Assembly (NCBI GenBank): GCA_028456385.1
Contig: JALNQF010000390.1
Coordinates: 1-36,194, forward strand
DNA length: 36,194 nucleotides
From: Ophiosphaerella korrae
Lineage: Eukaryota; Ascomycota; Dothideomycetes; Pleosporales; Phaeosphaeriaceae
Reading direction: 5' to 3'
Shown: positions 10,958 to 21,158 of the stretch, piece by piece
How positions within the stretch are numbered: the first letter of the stretch is position 1
How the letters are laid out: the number at the start of each line of letters is the position of its first letter
Translations under genes and position numbers: made by a program
Notes under the pieces: model-generated
Told to the model about the DNA's origin: nothing
What the model saw: the letters and a program-made list of their open reading frames with translations, nothing else
Database searches by the model: none

Positions 10958-11480
10958 AATCTACGGCGATGAGAGTGTGTAGGTACGTACGGGCAGGGTG
11001 TTGCGAGGACGAATGGGGCGGGGTATGTGATGTGAGGCAGATGGGTGCGGGATGGCGGTAAGATGGAAGAAATCCATTATGCTTTGATTCTGCGAGAAAT
11101 AATGGCCGTTGTCTCCGCTTATTTTCCAAGTCGATATGGCCTCTGTACGCTACTGCCGCCGAGCAAATTTGTCGTTTCGATCGGTGCCTGCTCATTTTGG
11201 TTTCTATGCACCCTCCACTCATCGCCGAATCGATCATCATGCATTTCAGCTCTCTTCATTATATGTATGTGACATAGAACAAGGAGGTGTTTGTATTATG
11301 TTAGACCGTGATGTTTCTTGCAGGCTGTGATGTGATGTAATGGCATGTGCCACGCAGTACAAAGCCCCGCCGCCCCCCCCCCCCAGAGCAAAAACGGATA
11401 TCTATTTCCCGAGCAAGCAAGCCCAACACACTTTCCCATTCCAAACGCCTGTCCCAACGCCAAAATTGCCAATCCACATC
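10958..11480. other. Convergent 3' intergenic region
   Basis: Lies between the ends of two convergent genes (the 1002-residue gene and ada3) and probably holds both 3' untranslated regions. A run of C residues sits near 11373-11383. Several short open frames cross it but none has a domain or coding-like composition. Confidence 0.4.
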
Positions 11481-13460
11481 CTACTCTTCCGCCTCAGTAT
11501 TCCAAATCTCTACCTCGCGGCTCTCAAGCTCAGCCATCTTGTCCGCAGGAAAGATGGTCTCGGTAGGAAGCCCCGTTTTGCCAAAGTTGACGACGGGCCC
11601 AATAGTGCTGATCCACTGCTGCCTGCGCTCCATGAGGGTGCGAATCGGCTCGCCGACGCCCGGCCTACTCATGCCAGCGTTGGCAATAGGATGGGATCCG
11701 CCGCCGGCGCCGCCTGGGCGCTTGTTTTGCTTCTTGCCTTTGCCGATGTTGCGGTTGCGCTTGAGGTAGGCGGCGTTGAGCTGGTTGTCGAGGTCGTCGG
11801 CGATGGTGTTGTATTCTTGCTGGGCGATGCGTTCTTCAGTGAGTTCGAGGAGGCGTTGTTTGCGGGCGCCGTTGACGATGGATTGTTTGCGGAGTTCTTC
11901 CTGGAGGAAGCGGAGGCGTTGGGCGACTTCGTCGTCGAAGTGGGAGTCGTAGGCGGCGGCTTCGGCGTCGGCTTCGGAGACGAGGCCGTAGTGTTTGAGC
12001 TCCATGAGTACGCGGTCTTCTAGACTCGCGTATTCCGCGCGGCCATTTGCTTGGGGTGCTTTCCATCCAAGCTGGTTGAAGTCAGGCAGCTGTGTAGCGG
12101 CGGGCATTGAATTGTTGGCTGTATCTGCGGGCGCTCCAGCGCCTTCGTCAATGTCCATGGCGTCACCATTGATGCCGTTAGCATCGCTGGAGCTGTTCTG
12201 GGAGCCGCGTCCCTCGGGTCGCAGTGTGGCCAGCAGTCGAGCTAGCAGAGGACCAGTGGATACCTGGTCTGTCTCGAGGACCTCGTCTGAGATGTCTTCT
12301 GCAGCGCCACGTGGCACATTGGGCGGCGGCCGCTGGTCGTCCGAGTCGATGTGCATGGCACCGTCTTCCTCGGCCCATATCTCCTTGTAGTGCCGCGTGC
12401 CACGCCGAGGAAGGACAAAGGGCGCGGTACGATCTCCTCGCTCCTTCAGGAAGGCAACGTCTTCCTCGGTAAGAGGCCTTATGTAAGGCTCGACGTAGTT
12501 AGCAAAGACGCTTGCGTTGACCTGGGAGGGCGGCTTCGCGTTCGAGAAGTCTTTGCTTGGTGGAGAGCCGGCAGTGCGGTCACGGAGGTCCGACGGAGGA
12601 AACTCGGCGACGCAGTAGATCTCCTTGCGCTCCTCAATGGACATGTCGGGGGCGACATCGCGAATGTGGTATATGGTGGGGTCATCGAACTTGGCGGGGT
12701 CTGGGCCAAACGTGTGGAATTGGGGGACGGCAGGCGCGGGCGCGGGCTGGTGAGAGACGTCAGAGCCGCTGGGCGTAGGGGCATCGGCCGGGCCCGGGCC
12801 GGGGCCGGTAGCCGAGGGGGGGGCCTGTGATATTGGCGACGACATGGCGGATGAGTTGTCTGGAGGCTATGAGCATCGAGCGCGGACCAGGGCGGGGTGG
12901 GCGCAAGTGAATTGCGCGGCGAGTAAACACAGCAAACACAGCAAACACGTACCTTTGTTCGCGTCCCCGCCATCCTGCCTGGCGACTCCATGGGCGCCGG
13001 TGGTCGGCGGGTGCTTGCCATCCTCGTCGTGCTTCTTGCCGACCCTTTTGAGCTTGTGCTTGCGCTCGTCGCCGTCCTTGTCCTTTTCTCGCTCGCGCGG
13101 CGCTCTGTTCTTCCTGAGGCTGTGCAGCTCCCTCAGCACGCTCTCCGAGTGCGTGCAGCGCGTCTCGACATTCTTGAGGACGGTGGACTCGATCCTGTCG
13201 CGCATGGCCAGCAGCTTGCCGCCGGAGGGGATGGCCGTGTTGCTGCCCCCGGCGTCCAGGATCTCGTCGACGGTGACGTCGCATCGCTTCAGATAGGCAG
13301 AGAGGGGCTTGGAGAAGTACGACGACGCCGAAGAGGACGACGAAGGCTCGACCGAGGAGCGCGCGTTGGGCAGAGGCGTCGTGTTGCGGCTGCGAGGCAT
13401 GGCCGGGGGCTTGGAGCCTGGCTTTGCCTTGCCCTTGCCGCTCACATTGGACGGGGCCAT
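11481..13460 (-). CDS. ada3: Ada3/Ngg1, SAGA/ADA histone acetyltransferase subunit
   Basis: Two exons, 13460-12953 and 12859-11481, over a 93-nt intron (12860-12952; GTACGT donor, CTCCAG acceptor). The join is in phase (K-D-N-S-S-A-M) and gives 628 residues, usual for fungal Ada3. The N-terminal part has the family's SRNTTP element, a segment with VTVDEILDAGG, and a Lys/Glu-rich charged stretch. The middle is disordered and acidic (MHIDSDD, MDIDEGAG). The conserved Ada3 C-terminal domain runs from about residue 430: DEVAQRLRFLQEELRKQ, RKQRLLELTEERIAQQE, YLKRNRNIGKGKK, then RTLMERRQQWISTIG. In SAGA and ADA, Ada3 bridges Ada2-Gcn5 in the nucleus and stimulates acetylation of histone H3. An in-frame ATG 66 nt upstream (13526) would add a Pro-rich extension; I chose 13460 because the downstream sequence is the charged, family-like start. 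Not truncated. Confidence 0.88.
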
Positions 13461-13928
13461 GGAGTGGGGTGTGGATGGATGGGGCGCTGGGTAGAACGGG
13501 CGGGGCAGGTAGGGTGGGAGGTGCAATCAGACGCTGCGCGGAATCGACATGCCATGATGCCGTTCGCTGCTCGGCCTGCGCGAGGCGCAGCGCGCAGGAA
13601 AACAAGCTTTGCTAAGCTTTATGCGGCGCCGGACGCGCAGCATCCGGACTGGCCCCTCCAGCCATCCGCCCCCCAGGCTCGACCCGTCCGAGGCTGGCTG
13701 CCCTGCCCTGCCCTGCCCATCCCATCGCCCTCAATTGCCCTGCCCGTCGCCCCGTCCCAGCATGCCGCGTTGCTGCCTCGGCCATCGCAATCGCAGTCGC
13801 AGCCTCACGCCGGCGCCCCCCGTGTAACCCGCGCCTCACCATGTGTGCGTCACCTCACCTCGTCTCACCTCACCTCGCATCCGCCCCCCGTCCAAGACAC
13901 GCAAGCCGTCGCTAACCAACCATCGCAG
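13461..13928. promoter_or_regulatory. GC-rich divergent promoter region plus putative first intron of the RING gene
   Basis: Very GC-rich sequence shared by the divergent ada3 and PA-RING genes. Its right end is a convincing intron 3' end: a GTCGCTAACC branch at about 13907-13916 and ATCGCAG at 13922-13928. A matching GTGCGT donor lies at 13845. Direct repeats of CTCACCT occupy about 13835-13875. No TATA-like element is evident. Confidence 0.4.
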
Positions 13929-15526
13929 CCGCCCAACGCATCGGCATCTTCACCATCGCCTTTCCCAACCCCTACGCCATCAACTACGACAACAACAAGT
14001 TCACCACCATCAACGACTCGCTGTCCTTCCAGTATCGCATCCTCGGCAACATCCAGACCCTGTCCACAAAGGGCGTCGACGCCAGCACCGACCCCTACGG
14101 CATCCTCTATGTGCCCGATCTGCACACCGAGGACTGCATCGAGGAGGAGCGCCAACATGCCTCCCCCAACATCACCCGCCTGGCCAATCTCCCAGCCGGC
14201 AAGAACTACGCGCTGATTGCTGTCGCCCCCTGGTATTCGCCACAGTGCATGATCGAGTACTTCACTGCCGCTCGGCAGACTCCCACCAAGGCCATGTTCG
14301 TCTACCAGCCTGGACAGGGCAATGCGAAACCTCCCGTGCTGAATGACGCCTCTTGGAACCTCCAGGACGGCGGCAGCTGGCAAAAGGCCAACACCTTTCC
14401 CACTTATGCCCTGACCTCGCTGACTGGCCAAATCATCATGCACCAGCTGGACCAGTACTCGGGCAACGTATCTGAGGTTCCGGACGGCAACCAGCTGGAC
14501 GACTTCCTTGACCCTAGCGATTATGTTCGTCTGTGGGCCACGGTATCTACAGACTCGAGCCCCCGTCTGCCAAGCCTATGGGTTTTCCTCGTCATTGTTC
14601 TTTCCATCCTTATTGTCGCCGTCACCGGTACCTCTATTGCCATGCACATCCTCCAGCGGAGACGGCGGAATGACCTCCGTCGTCGCGTCATTGCCGGCGA
14701 GGTCGACCTCGAGGCATTGGGGGTGAAACGGCTTACCGTCTCCCAGCATACACTCGACAAGCTACCCATTTACACATACATTCCCGTCTCCGACGATCCC
14801 GAGAAAGCACAGTCTCAAACTTCCCCGCCTGCGGTTGGCATTCCCTCTAGCTCGGTGGAATCAGAATCAGGTGCCAAGGCGGCGCCCCCTTCAACACCTG
14901 CTACCGCAGCCTCCACCCCAGCGTCCTGGAACCAACCCACATGCCCCATTTGCCTGGACGATTTTGAGCCAAACGAAAGCCAAGTGCGTGAGTTGCCATG
15001 CCGCCACATCTTCCATCCTGATTGTATCGATGCTTTCCTTCTCCGCAATTCATCGCTTTGCCCCATGTGCAAGCAGAGCGTATTACCCACAGGCGTTTGC
15101 CCAGTCCCCATCACCAACATAATGGTCCGACGAGAACGCCACATCCTCCGCATGCGCGGACGAAGCGCCCAACCACCAAACCCACAACCAGGCAACCCCC
15201 CACCCTCCTCTGGAGCCCTACCCGCCCAACCTAGCGGCCCCTCATTAGGGCCTTTGGCCACCTTCACTCGACGCTTCCTCCCAAACCACACACCCGCGCG
15301 TTCTCCAGACATCGAAATGGCCGCCACCTCCACCACCGCCTCACCCCCTCCCCAACAACCCAGCCCCCAGGGCTGCACCCCCACCCAAAACCGCCGCGAA
15401 TGGGCCCGCCAGCGTGCCCTCACTCTTCTCGGTACTCGCCACGCGCCCGCCGCCGATGTCGACGATGTTGATACCGCGCCGCGCTGGCGCCGCACGCTGC
15501 ATAAGGTTTTCCCTGGTTTTCGATAG
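13929..15526 (+). CDS. Transmembrane PA-domain RING-H2 E3 ubiquitin ligase (5' end uncertain)
   Basis: Residues are counted from the first full codon at 13931. Residues 1-200 read as a lumenal, protease-associated-type domain (RIGIFTIAFPNPYAINY, NLPAGKNYALIAVAPW, KAMFVYQPG) with Asn-glycosylation sequons (NIT, NVS). A single membrane helix follows at about 217-238 (LWVFLVIVLSILIVAV), then a basic stop-transfer stretch (QRRRRND). The cytosolic RING-H2 finger spans about 338-378: CPICLDDF, CRHIFHPDC and CPMCK, with all eight ligands present. The tail is Pro/Ser-rich. PA-TM-RING ligases ubiquitinate membrane cargo in the endosome/vacuole system. The start is unresolved: the exon begins after a good acceptor at 13928, and the only phase-compatible upstream ATG I find is at 13841, which would give a 4-nt first exon and an 84-nt intron. 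No open ATG-initiated signal peptide is visible, although a family member should have one. Confidence 0.8.
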
Positions 15527-15803
15527 TTTGTTTGCGCGGTTTAAGGGTTTATGATACCGATTTAGGGCTGGGCGTGGATGGATATTTGGGTTGGGGACTT
15601 GTGTTTTGTGGGTGGGCGTTTGTTTGTAGCGTTTAGCGCGAATGCATGGTTAGGTAATGTGTGGCAGGATGGGACGTTGGATAGAGATGGATTAGATAGA
15701 ACCTCAACTCAGCAGAGCTCATTCACTCCCATCGAATCTAATCCATCACTGTACATGTAACGTGCTTTACAAGCGAGTTTCGGGCCCCATGAACTTATAA
15801 TAG

Positions 15804-15829
15804 AAAAAAAAAAAAAAAAAAAAAAAAAA
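15804..15829 (+). repeat. 26-nt poly-A tract
   Basis: An uninterrupted run of A directly at the boundary between unique 3' sequence of the RING gene and RIP-like DNA. It could be a microsatellite or the tail of a retroposed insertion. Only one side shows eroded sequence and no target-site duplication is evident, so the retroposon reading is not supported. Confidence 0.8.
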
Positions 15830-16553
15830 TTAAGTAGATTTAGAACTATGGGACCTTATTAAGGAATAAGGGGCGGATATAATTACTCAGAAGGAGGCTA
15901 AGTAGTAGGAAGGTTATAAATAGTGCTAAGATAGAGAGAGAACCTAGGCTTAAGTTGGCAGGCTCGCTGTAAGAGGCCTAGCACGCATAGGTGAAGGACT
16001 CTGCACGTGACACCGGCGAAGTCCCGCTGATAGGGCAGCGCAGAGAATACTTGACGGAGAGTTTGCATCATCCCATACGGGCATTATTCCCAACCGCGCT
16101 TTTCGCGCATAGCTCGATGGAATCAAAGAAAAATATCCTACAAGAAGCCTCGGCTAGGTAGACGTGACGATGCCAATTGGTTCCTGGACAGGCCATGGAG
16201 ACAGAGATTAGGATTTACGACCACCGGAAGGGTTTTCATCGGTAGAATGCCTCTGGCATACAGCTACCTTGAAGAGTTGTGTTGGACCTGTGAATTACTA
16301 CTTGCACTCTCAACAGCTGACTCGGCAATATTATCACAAGGCTGCGTATTCGGAATTGAGCAGACCCAAGGAAATATAAGGACAGATTAGCAAGTGCGGA
16401 CATGGGTTAGAGATAATGTATATCAGATGCACACCAATGGCCAGAGTGTAGGTTCTTTCGCCAACCCCCCATCACCGGTTCTTCTCCCATCGCCTTTCAG
16501 GCTAACGCCCGCTTGCTTCCCACCTTACCCAAGTACCTGTACAATTCATCATA

Positions 16554-16664
16554 ATGAGGGCATTCGTCGCCGCCCTAGCACTTCCCGCTTCCAAGTAGGA
16601 AATAGCTGTGCCTGTCGATGCAGGATTCCAAGGGCTTAACAAACAATTCGCAAAGCGCCGCTAA
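16554..16664 (+). pseudogene. Possible relic of a short secreted peptide gene
   Basis: An ATG after ATCATA opens a frame that starts like a signal peptide (MRAFVAALALPAS), meets TAG at 16596-16598, and then continues in the same frame as a coding-like stretch (EIAVPVDAGFQG) ending KRR and TAA at 16662. The total is 37 codons with one internal stop. A short intron beginning at GTAGGA (16595) is an alternative to the stop, but no good branch site is present. Small signal-peptide-bearing frames beside RIP-affected DNA are typical of effector loci in plant pathogens, but this one is too short to classify and could be chance. Confidence 0.22.
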
Positions 16665-17423
16665 TGGCCTATTCATTCCCCATCACCTTTCCTTTTAAGG
16701 CTAAGCAATGTACCTGTACGAACGATGCTGGGGAAAACCACACCTAGCAGCTGTTATTGCTTCGATGCACCAGTTCCAGGTTCTATTGCTTTAGTACTCA
16801 TTGCGGGCTTTCCCCCCCCCCCCTTGAGTTCTGTAATACCCATCGTACTATATTTAGTTATTAAGGTTTTCCGTACTAATTGATACACTTGGCGCTGCCC
16901 TACTGTGAGGTGGACTTATCCTATGCAGACAATTTTTACAGACGATGATCCTATTGCAAATGACATTGACCATTTCACACCTTGCTAGCGTAAGAAGTGT
17001 AACTAGTCTAGTGAAATTAGTAATATAATAGGAATAAGTTTTCCTGCTTTGAAAACGTCAAGGTCGTTTTTTCTCTCCTTTTTCTTTACTTTTGTATGCT
17101 TTATCCTAGATACATGGATATCTTTAGTCTAGAAATATGCTGTATTACGGGGTATAAATACATATGTAGTAGCAGCGAACACATTAGGAGCTTGCCAGCT
17201 TACCTATTGATGTTGGAAAGGTGTTGAGATTCAGCCGATACCAGCGTTAAGGTAGGAGTAGCCGACAACATCTACAAAGTATACTCTCTCTGCGTATGCG
17301 TAGGAGAAGGCTGCCGGAGTGGCTCAACTGCACCTTGTAATGGAGGGAGGAAACCCGTTGCCGCTCTGCAGGGGTATATGTAACTGTTTTTGGATTAATA
17401 ACTAGTATAATTCTAACGTTATA

Positions 17424-17741
17424 ACGTATTCCACCATCGAGCCGGCCACTCTGAAACACCAAAAAATCCAAAACTCAACACCTATTATCTCTCTAACTAC
17501 GAGATAATAAATTCTAAAAATTTAATAGATTACTACTATATATATAATCTTTAATCTATTAGGTTTTTAAAGCGTACAGCTTAGTTGTTCTAAAGTTATT
17601 AAGAAACGAGTAGTATTCAATTAAATTTTTAGGATTCATTATCTTGTAGTTAGAGAGATGATAGGTGTTGAGTTTTGGATTTTTTGGTGTGTTTCAGAGT
17701 GGCCGGCTCGATGGTTTGGCCGGCTCGATGGTGGAATACGT
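17424..17741. mobile_element. MITE of Tc1/mariner type, long terminal inverted repeats, TA target duplication
   Basis: The left arm (17424 to about 17526) begins ACGTATTCCACCATCGAG. The right arm (about 17612 to 17741) is its reverse complement over about 100 bp, with scattered transitions. TA flanks both ends (17422-17423 and 17742-17743), the target duplication of Tc1/mariner/pogo transposons. The right arm carries an extra 17-bp copy of the subterminal GGCCGGCTCGATGG segment and a 2-bp difference at GAAACAC(AC)C. There is no transposase frame; the roughly 85-bp centre is AT-rich. It must have been mobilised in trans by a related full element. I cannot name the family. Confidence 0.85.
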
Positions 17742-17976
17742 TAGTCCCAATTACCAAGGCGATTTATATATGATCCAAGATAAAATCAATCTCAGTGTAG
17801 GTCTCAGTGGACAATCGGAGAAAGTAGAGACGCAAGAAATATTCATTTAGTAATCATGTTACAAGAATGCTACATAACCTGATCTGCCAGTACTCCCACC
17901 TAGAGCAACAGTTTTTCCATCACACGCGGTAAGACGCAGTATATACTAATAACAAGCCACACCTTTCCCTATCATC
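17742..17976. other. Intergenic, 3' flank of hrd3
   Basis: Short stretch between the MITE and the end of hrd3. Contains TTATATATGATCC and nothing recognisable as a gene. It probably includes the hrd3 3' untranslated region. Confidence 0.4.
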
Positions 17977-20589
17977 CTACCTCGCCCCACCCGCGACCCA
18001 ATTCATAAACTCAGGCTCATTTGGATTGGGAAACAGCCCTCTATCCTGCTCCCGCGGCGGCTGTTGCTGCTGCCTCCGCCGCTCCTCCTCCTGCCTGCGC
18101 TGCCGCTGCGCGCGATAATACAGGAGAAAAGCGAGTGCTCCGCTAAGCGCGAGGATGACAAGGCTCTCGAGGATGTCGCTGTCGATGTCGTCGTCGTAGT
18201 AGTCGTCGCCAGGAACGCCCACGTCGTAGTCGTCCGCCTCATGTCCATCCCAGCCTGCGAGCTCGGCTTCGAGGAAAGCCGAGAGCCACTCAGTGAGTGT
18301 CCAGTGTTTTTTGGTAACTACGTCGGTTAGCATATTGCGGGGAACGAAATAGGCGGGGATACGTGCCAGGCTCATCTTGTATCGACTTGATATTTCCATG
18401 TGTAATGGTATTCCACCAGCTGCGGAAGCGCAACTTGTACAGCGCGAGTACAACGGGCAGGAATGCTTCGCGGGGGTTTGTTTCGAGGGCGAGGTCATAG
18501 TGGCGCTTGGCGAGGTGGAAATCCTGGTCGATGCCGATGCCGTTTTCGTGCATCCAGCCGAGATTCCACATGGCGAGAGCGCTTTGCATGGTTTCTGCCG
18601 CGGCCTGGTAGCACTGGGCGGCCTTTTCATGGTCGCGAGGTGTGCCCAGGCCGTTCAGATAGTAGTCGCCCATTTTGACCATGGAGTCAACGTTTTTTTG
18701 CTCGGCGGAGCGCGTCCAGTAGATGAGGGCAAGGGCGGCGTCGCCGGCAAGGGCGGCTTGTTTTTTGGCGAAAGGGAGGATCGAGGCAAGCGTGAAGCGG
18801 GGCTTGACTTGGTCCAGGAGGTAGGCAACGTTGGCTTGCCCGATTTCGAAGCCTTGTTCGGCCGCCATCATGTAGCCGACGAGTGCGGTTTCGAGATCTC
18901 CGTTTAGGTATGCCTCGTTGGCTTCGGGGAAGGAGGTGGAGAAGAATTCAGCCTTTTCGGCAACAATCTTGTAGTATGCGGCTGCTACAGGACACGACTT
19001 GTCGCGACCGACGCCGTTGTCTGTAAGCTCCGCGAGGTAGTAGAATGCTTCAAGATGCCCATGCCTGGCGGCAAGCTCGAAGTACTTGATGGCGATATCT
19101 ACATCGCCCTGGTCCAGAAAAAGTGCACCGAGTCGAACTTGAGCCACGGCCAAATCTTGATCTGCAGCAGCCCCAAATAGTTCGGCAGCTCTAACGGCAT
19201 CTTCCGGTACACCGAGCCCGTTCAGGTACATGAGGCCCATCGAGTATTGGGATAGTGCGTCACCGTGATCGATACCACGTCTGAACCAGGTCTGCGCAAT
19301 CTCAAAGCTTTGTCGCATACCCTCGCCGCGAAGGAACATGCGCCCAAGATAGCCAGCAGCTTTCGCCGCTAGTCTTTCAGTGGTGAGTGGGACATTGGGT
19401 TTAATCTTGCCGTCCTTGGTCCAGTACATGCGAGCAAGCTCCAGAAATCGCTTCTTTGCTGCGGGTAGGTCGCGTTTCGATGTCCGAGATCCGTCATAGT
19501 TGAGCTTGGCTAGATTAAAACTGGCTCTTGCATCGCCTTTCCTAGCCTGTAAATCCATGTACTCGACCACATCTTGCAACGAGCTATATGCGTCTGAGTG
19601 GACGCTGCCGACTTTAGCATTCTGGCCTGAGCTGCTGGCACTTGCGCCTTCGCCGTATACACCACCGCCTTCGTCGGCGAGCTTGTACGATTCTCTGATT
19701 GTTGAGTGACCACCCGGAGGCCCGGAGCGTATGTATGCGATTGCCTTCTTGGCCACCTCTTTATAGAAATGCACAGCTTCGGCACAGTTTCGCGGTGTTG
19801 AGATGCCAGCCGAGTGTCGGTATGCGATGGTCATTTCTGATCGCACATGTCCACTCTCGGCGGCCAGCGTGTGATATAGCATTGCTCTTGCCTGGTCCTG
19901 CTTTACGGCGCCACCAATGCCCGTGGCATACATAAAGCCAACCATGTGTTGTGCCGACGAATTCCCATCCAGGGTTGCAAGCTCGTGATATCGTCGGAAC
20001 GCTTCGGGGTAGTTGCGTGGGTGGCTGTAGTTGCCGTAGAAGTTCATGTCGGCGAGGGTGAAGAGAGCATCGGGGTTCTTCTGCGCTGCTGCTTCCTCCA
20101 GCAGCTTGACTGCCTGAGAGAGGGGCTGACCCAATTTCTTCGGCTGCGAACTGCTGGTCAAGAGTTCCTGTTGCGGCGGGGCGTTCATGAAGAGGAGCAC
20201 AAATATCTCCTTGGCATAGTATGCGCTCGACCCCAGTATGCCAGACTTCTTGTCAAAGTTCCACCATGGCGCCGCTGCTGGTTTGATTTTGCGTAGGAGA
20301 GCCATGGCCTCATTGAACGCTATTTCTCCCTGGTGGGGGTTTGCGCCTCCATCTGTGTTCCCCCATCTTGACTTCCACGGTGGTTGTGCTACTGCATCGT
20401 GTCCTGACGAGCCTTTCCTCGACGATTTCTGCGCCCGGTCGCTGTTGTCGTCTGCCGTCGCAGCCGAAAAGGATAGGAAAATAGAGAGAATGACTAGCCA
20501 TCTAGCAGTTAGTTAGGAACCCCTCTTATCTCGCTGCGACGTTGCATACCAAAGAGAAGCGGCACACGCCGCAGCAATCGTGGCATCAT
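17977..20589 (-). CDS. hrd3: Hrd3/Sel1L, ER-associated degradation ubiquitin ligase subunit
   Basis: Three exons, 20589-20550, 20493-18367 and 18317-17977, total 835 residues in phase. Intron 1 is 56 nt (GTATGC ... GGCTAG) and its removal creates a signal peptide, MMPRLLRRVPLLFVILSIF, with cleavage likely after the SAATA region. Intron 2 is 49 nt and uses a GC donor (GCACGT, branch GCTAACC, acceptor GTAG), giving DEP-VTKKHW. About ten Sel1-type TPR repeats fill the lumenal part (for example SMGLMYLNGLGVPEDAVRAA). An acidic DDYYDDDIDSD stretch precedes a C-terminal membrane helix (about 770-789, LVILALSGALAFLLYY) and a Gln/Arg-rich cytosolic tail. Hrd3 receives misfolded proteins in the ER lumen, with Yos9, and stabilises the Hrd1 ligase. 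The usual short model starting at ATG 20305 would lack the signal peptide. The gene is intact, with overlapping upstream ORFs just before the start. Confidence 0.9.
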
Positions 20590-20644
20590 CGTGCGTACAA
20601 GGTGCGTGTTGATGGTGTCGAGGGAAAGAGTATCATCGCGTCAT
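20586..20644 (-). promoter_or_regulatory. Chain of overlapping upstream ORFs leading into the hrd3 start
   Basis: On the minus strand an ATG at 20644 opens a three-codon ORF (M-T-R-stop). Its TGA overlaps the ATG at 20636, which opens a 16-codon ORF. That ORF's TGA (20588-20586) overlaps the tandem ATGs at 20589 and 20586 that start hrd3. All three steps use an ATGA-type overlap. If the transcript begins upstream of 20644, ribosomes would have to re-initiate to make Hrd3. The transcription start site is unknown. Confidence 0.45.
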
Positions 20645-21158
20645 GCTATGTCAGCGTGGAGGAAGCAGGGGCGCTTGCGACATGCCTCCACGTTTGTTGT
20701 GTTGCGACTGCTGGGAAGGCCAGCTTTGCCATCTCGGTGGGTGCAGTTCCGCCGCGTGGCAGCAACGGGCCAATCAGAGCATTGACGTCACCAAGCAAGC
20801 CACCAAAACGGTTCTTACCTCCACTCCCTTCGAAATGCCGCAAGAGCCGATTCGACTTCTGTGATAGCTGTACCGTGTAAATCGTGGTTTTCGCCTCTAG
20901 ATACGGAAAGAAATACTACAGAGAAATACCGTTATTCTCACTGTTCCCACTTTACTGTTGCACTGGAGGCGCGCACCAAAAGTCTCGGGGGCATATATCG
21001 GCCGACCACCTACCGCATTTGTCATCCTTCAACTCCACACCCATGCAAGCTCATCATCATTACAATGGATGTCTACTTCATATCTTTCTTCACTTCTTCC
21101 TCTCGTTTTCCCAAAAAGTATCATTCTGCCTGACTTCCCATCCCGTCCCACACCAATC
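20645..21158. other. Divergent promoter region of hrd3 and the MFS transporter gene
   Basis: Bidirectional promoter. A CCAATCA motif at about 20769 (CCAAT box, Hap complex type) and a TGACGTCA palindrome (CRE/ATF type) at about 20783-20790 lie close together; the latter is the target class of fungal Hac1/Atf bZIP factors. A stress-responsive role would suit hrd3 but is inferred. No gene of its own is seen. Confidence 0.4.

Larger units (their letters stand above)
15527..17423. other. Gene-poor interval with partly eroded repeat-like DNA
   Basis: After the RING gene's 3' end (to about 15780) come a 26-nt poly-A tract and then sequence with RIP-like TAAGTAG motifs to about 15960. More normal but apparently non-coding DNA follows, with a C run near 16810-16822. 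Two related segments about 210 bp apart (near 16466-16545 and 16680-16720) share CCCCATCACC, then GGCTAA, then GTACCTGTAC, so a local duplication is likely. No intact gene is supported; see the peptide relic at 16554. Confidence 0.45.

Noticed and set aside
12990..14216. 408-codon plus-strand frame antisense to ada3
   Set aside because: Shadow of the GC-rich ada3 coding exon; Arg/Pro/Ala-rich with no domain, and it crosses the divergent promoter.
15804..15829. Poly-A tract as the tail of a LINE insertion
   Set aside because: The sequence 5' of it is the unique 3' flank of the RING gene, and no duplicated target site is visible.
18290..20305. Hrd3 model starting at the internal ATG and reading to the first stop
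   Set aside because: It lacks the signal peptide and the C-terminal membrane helix; the spliced three-exon model supplies both in phase.
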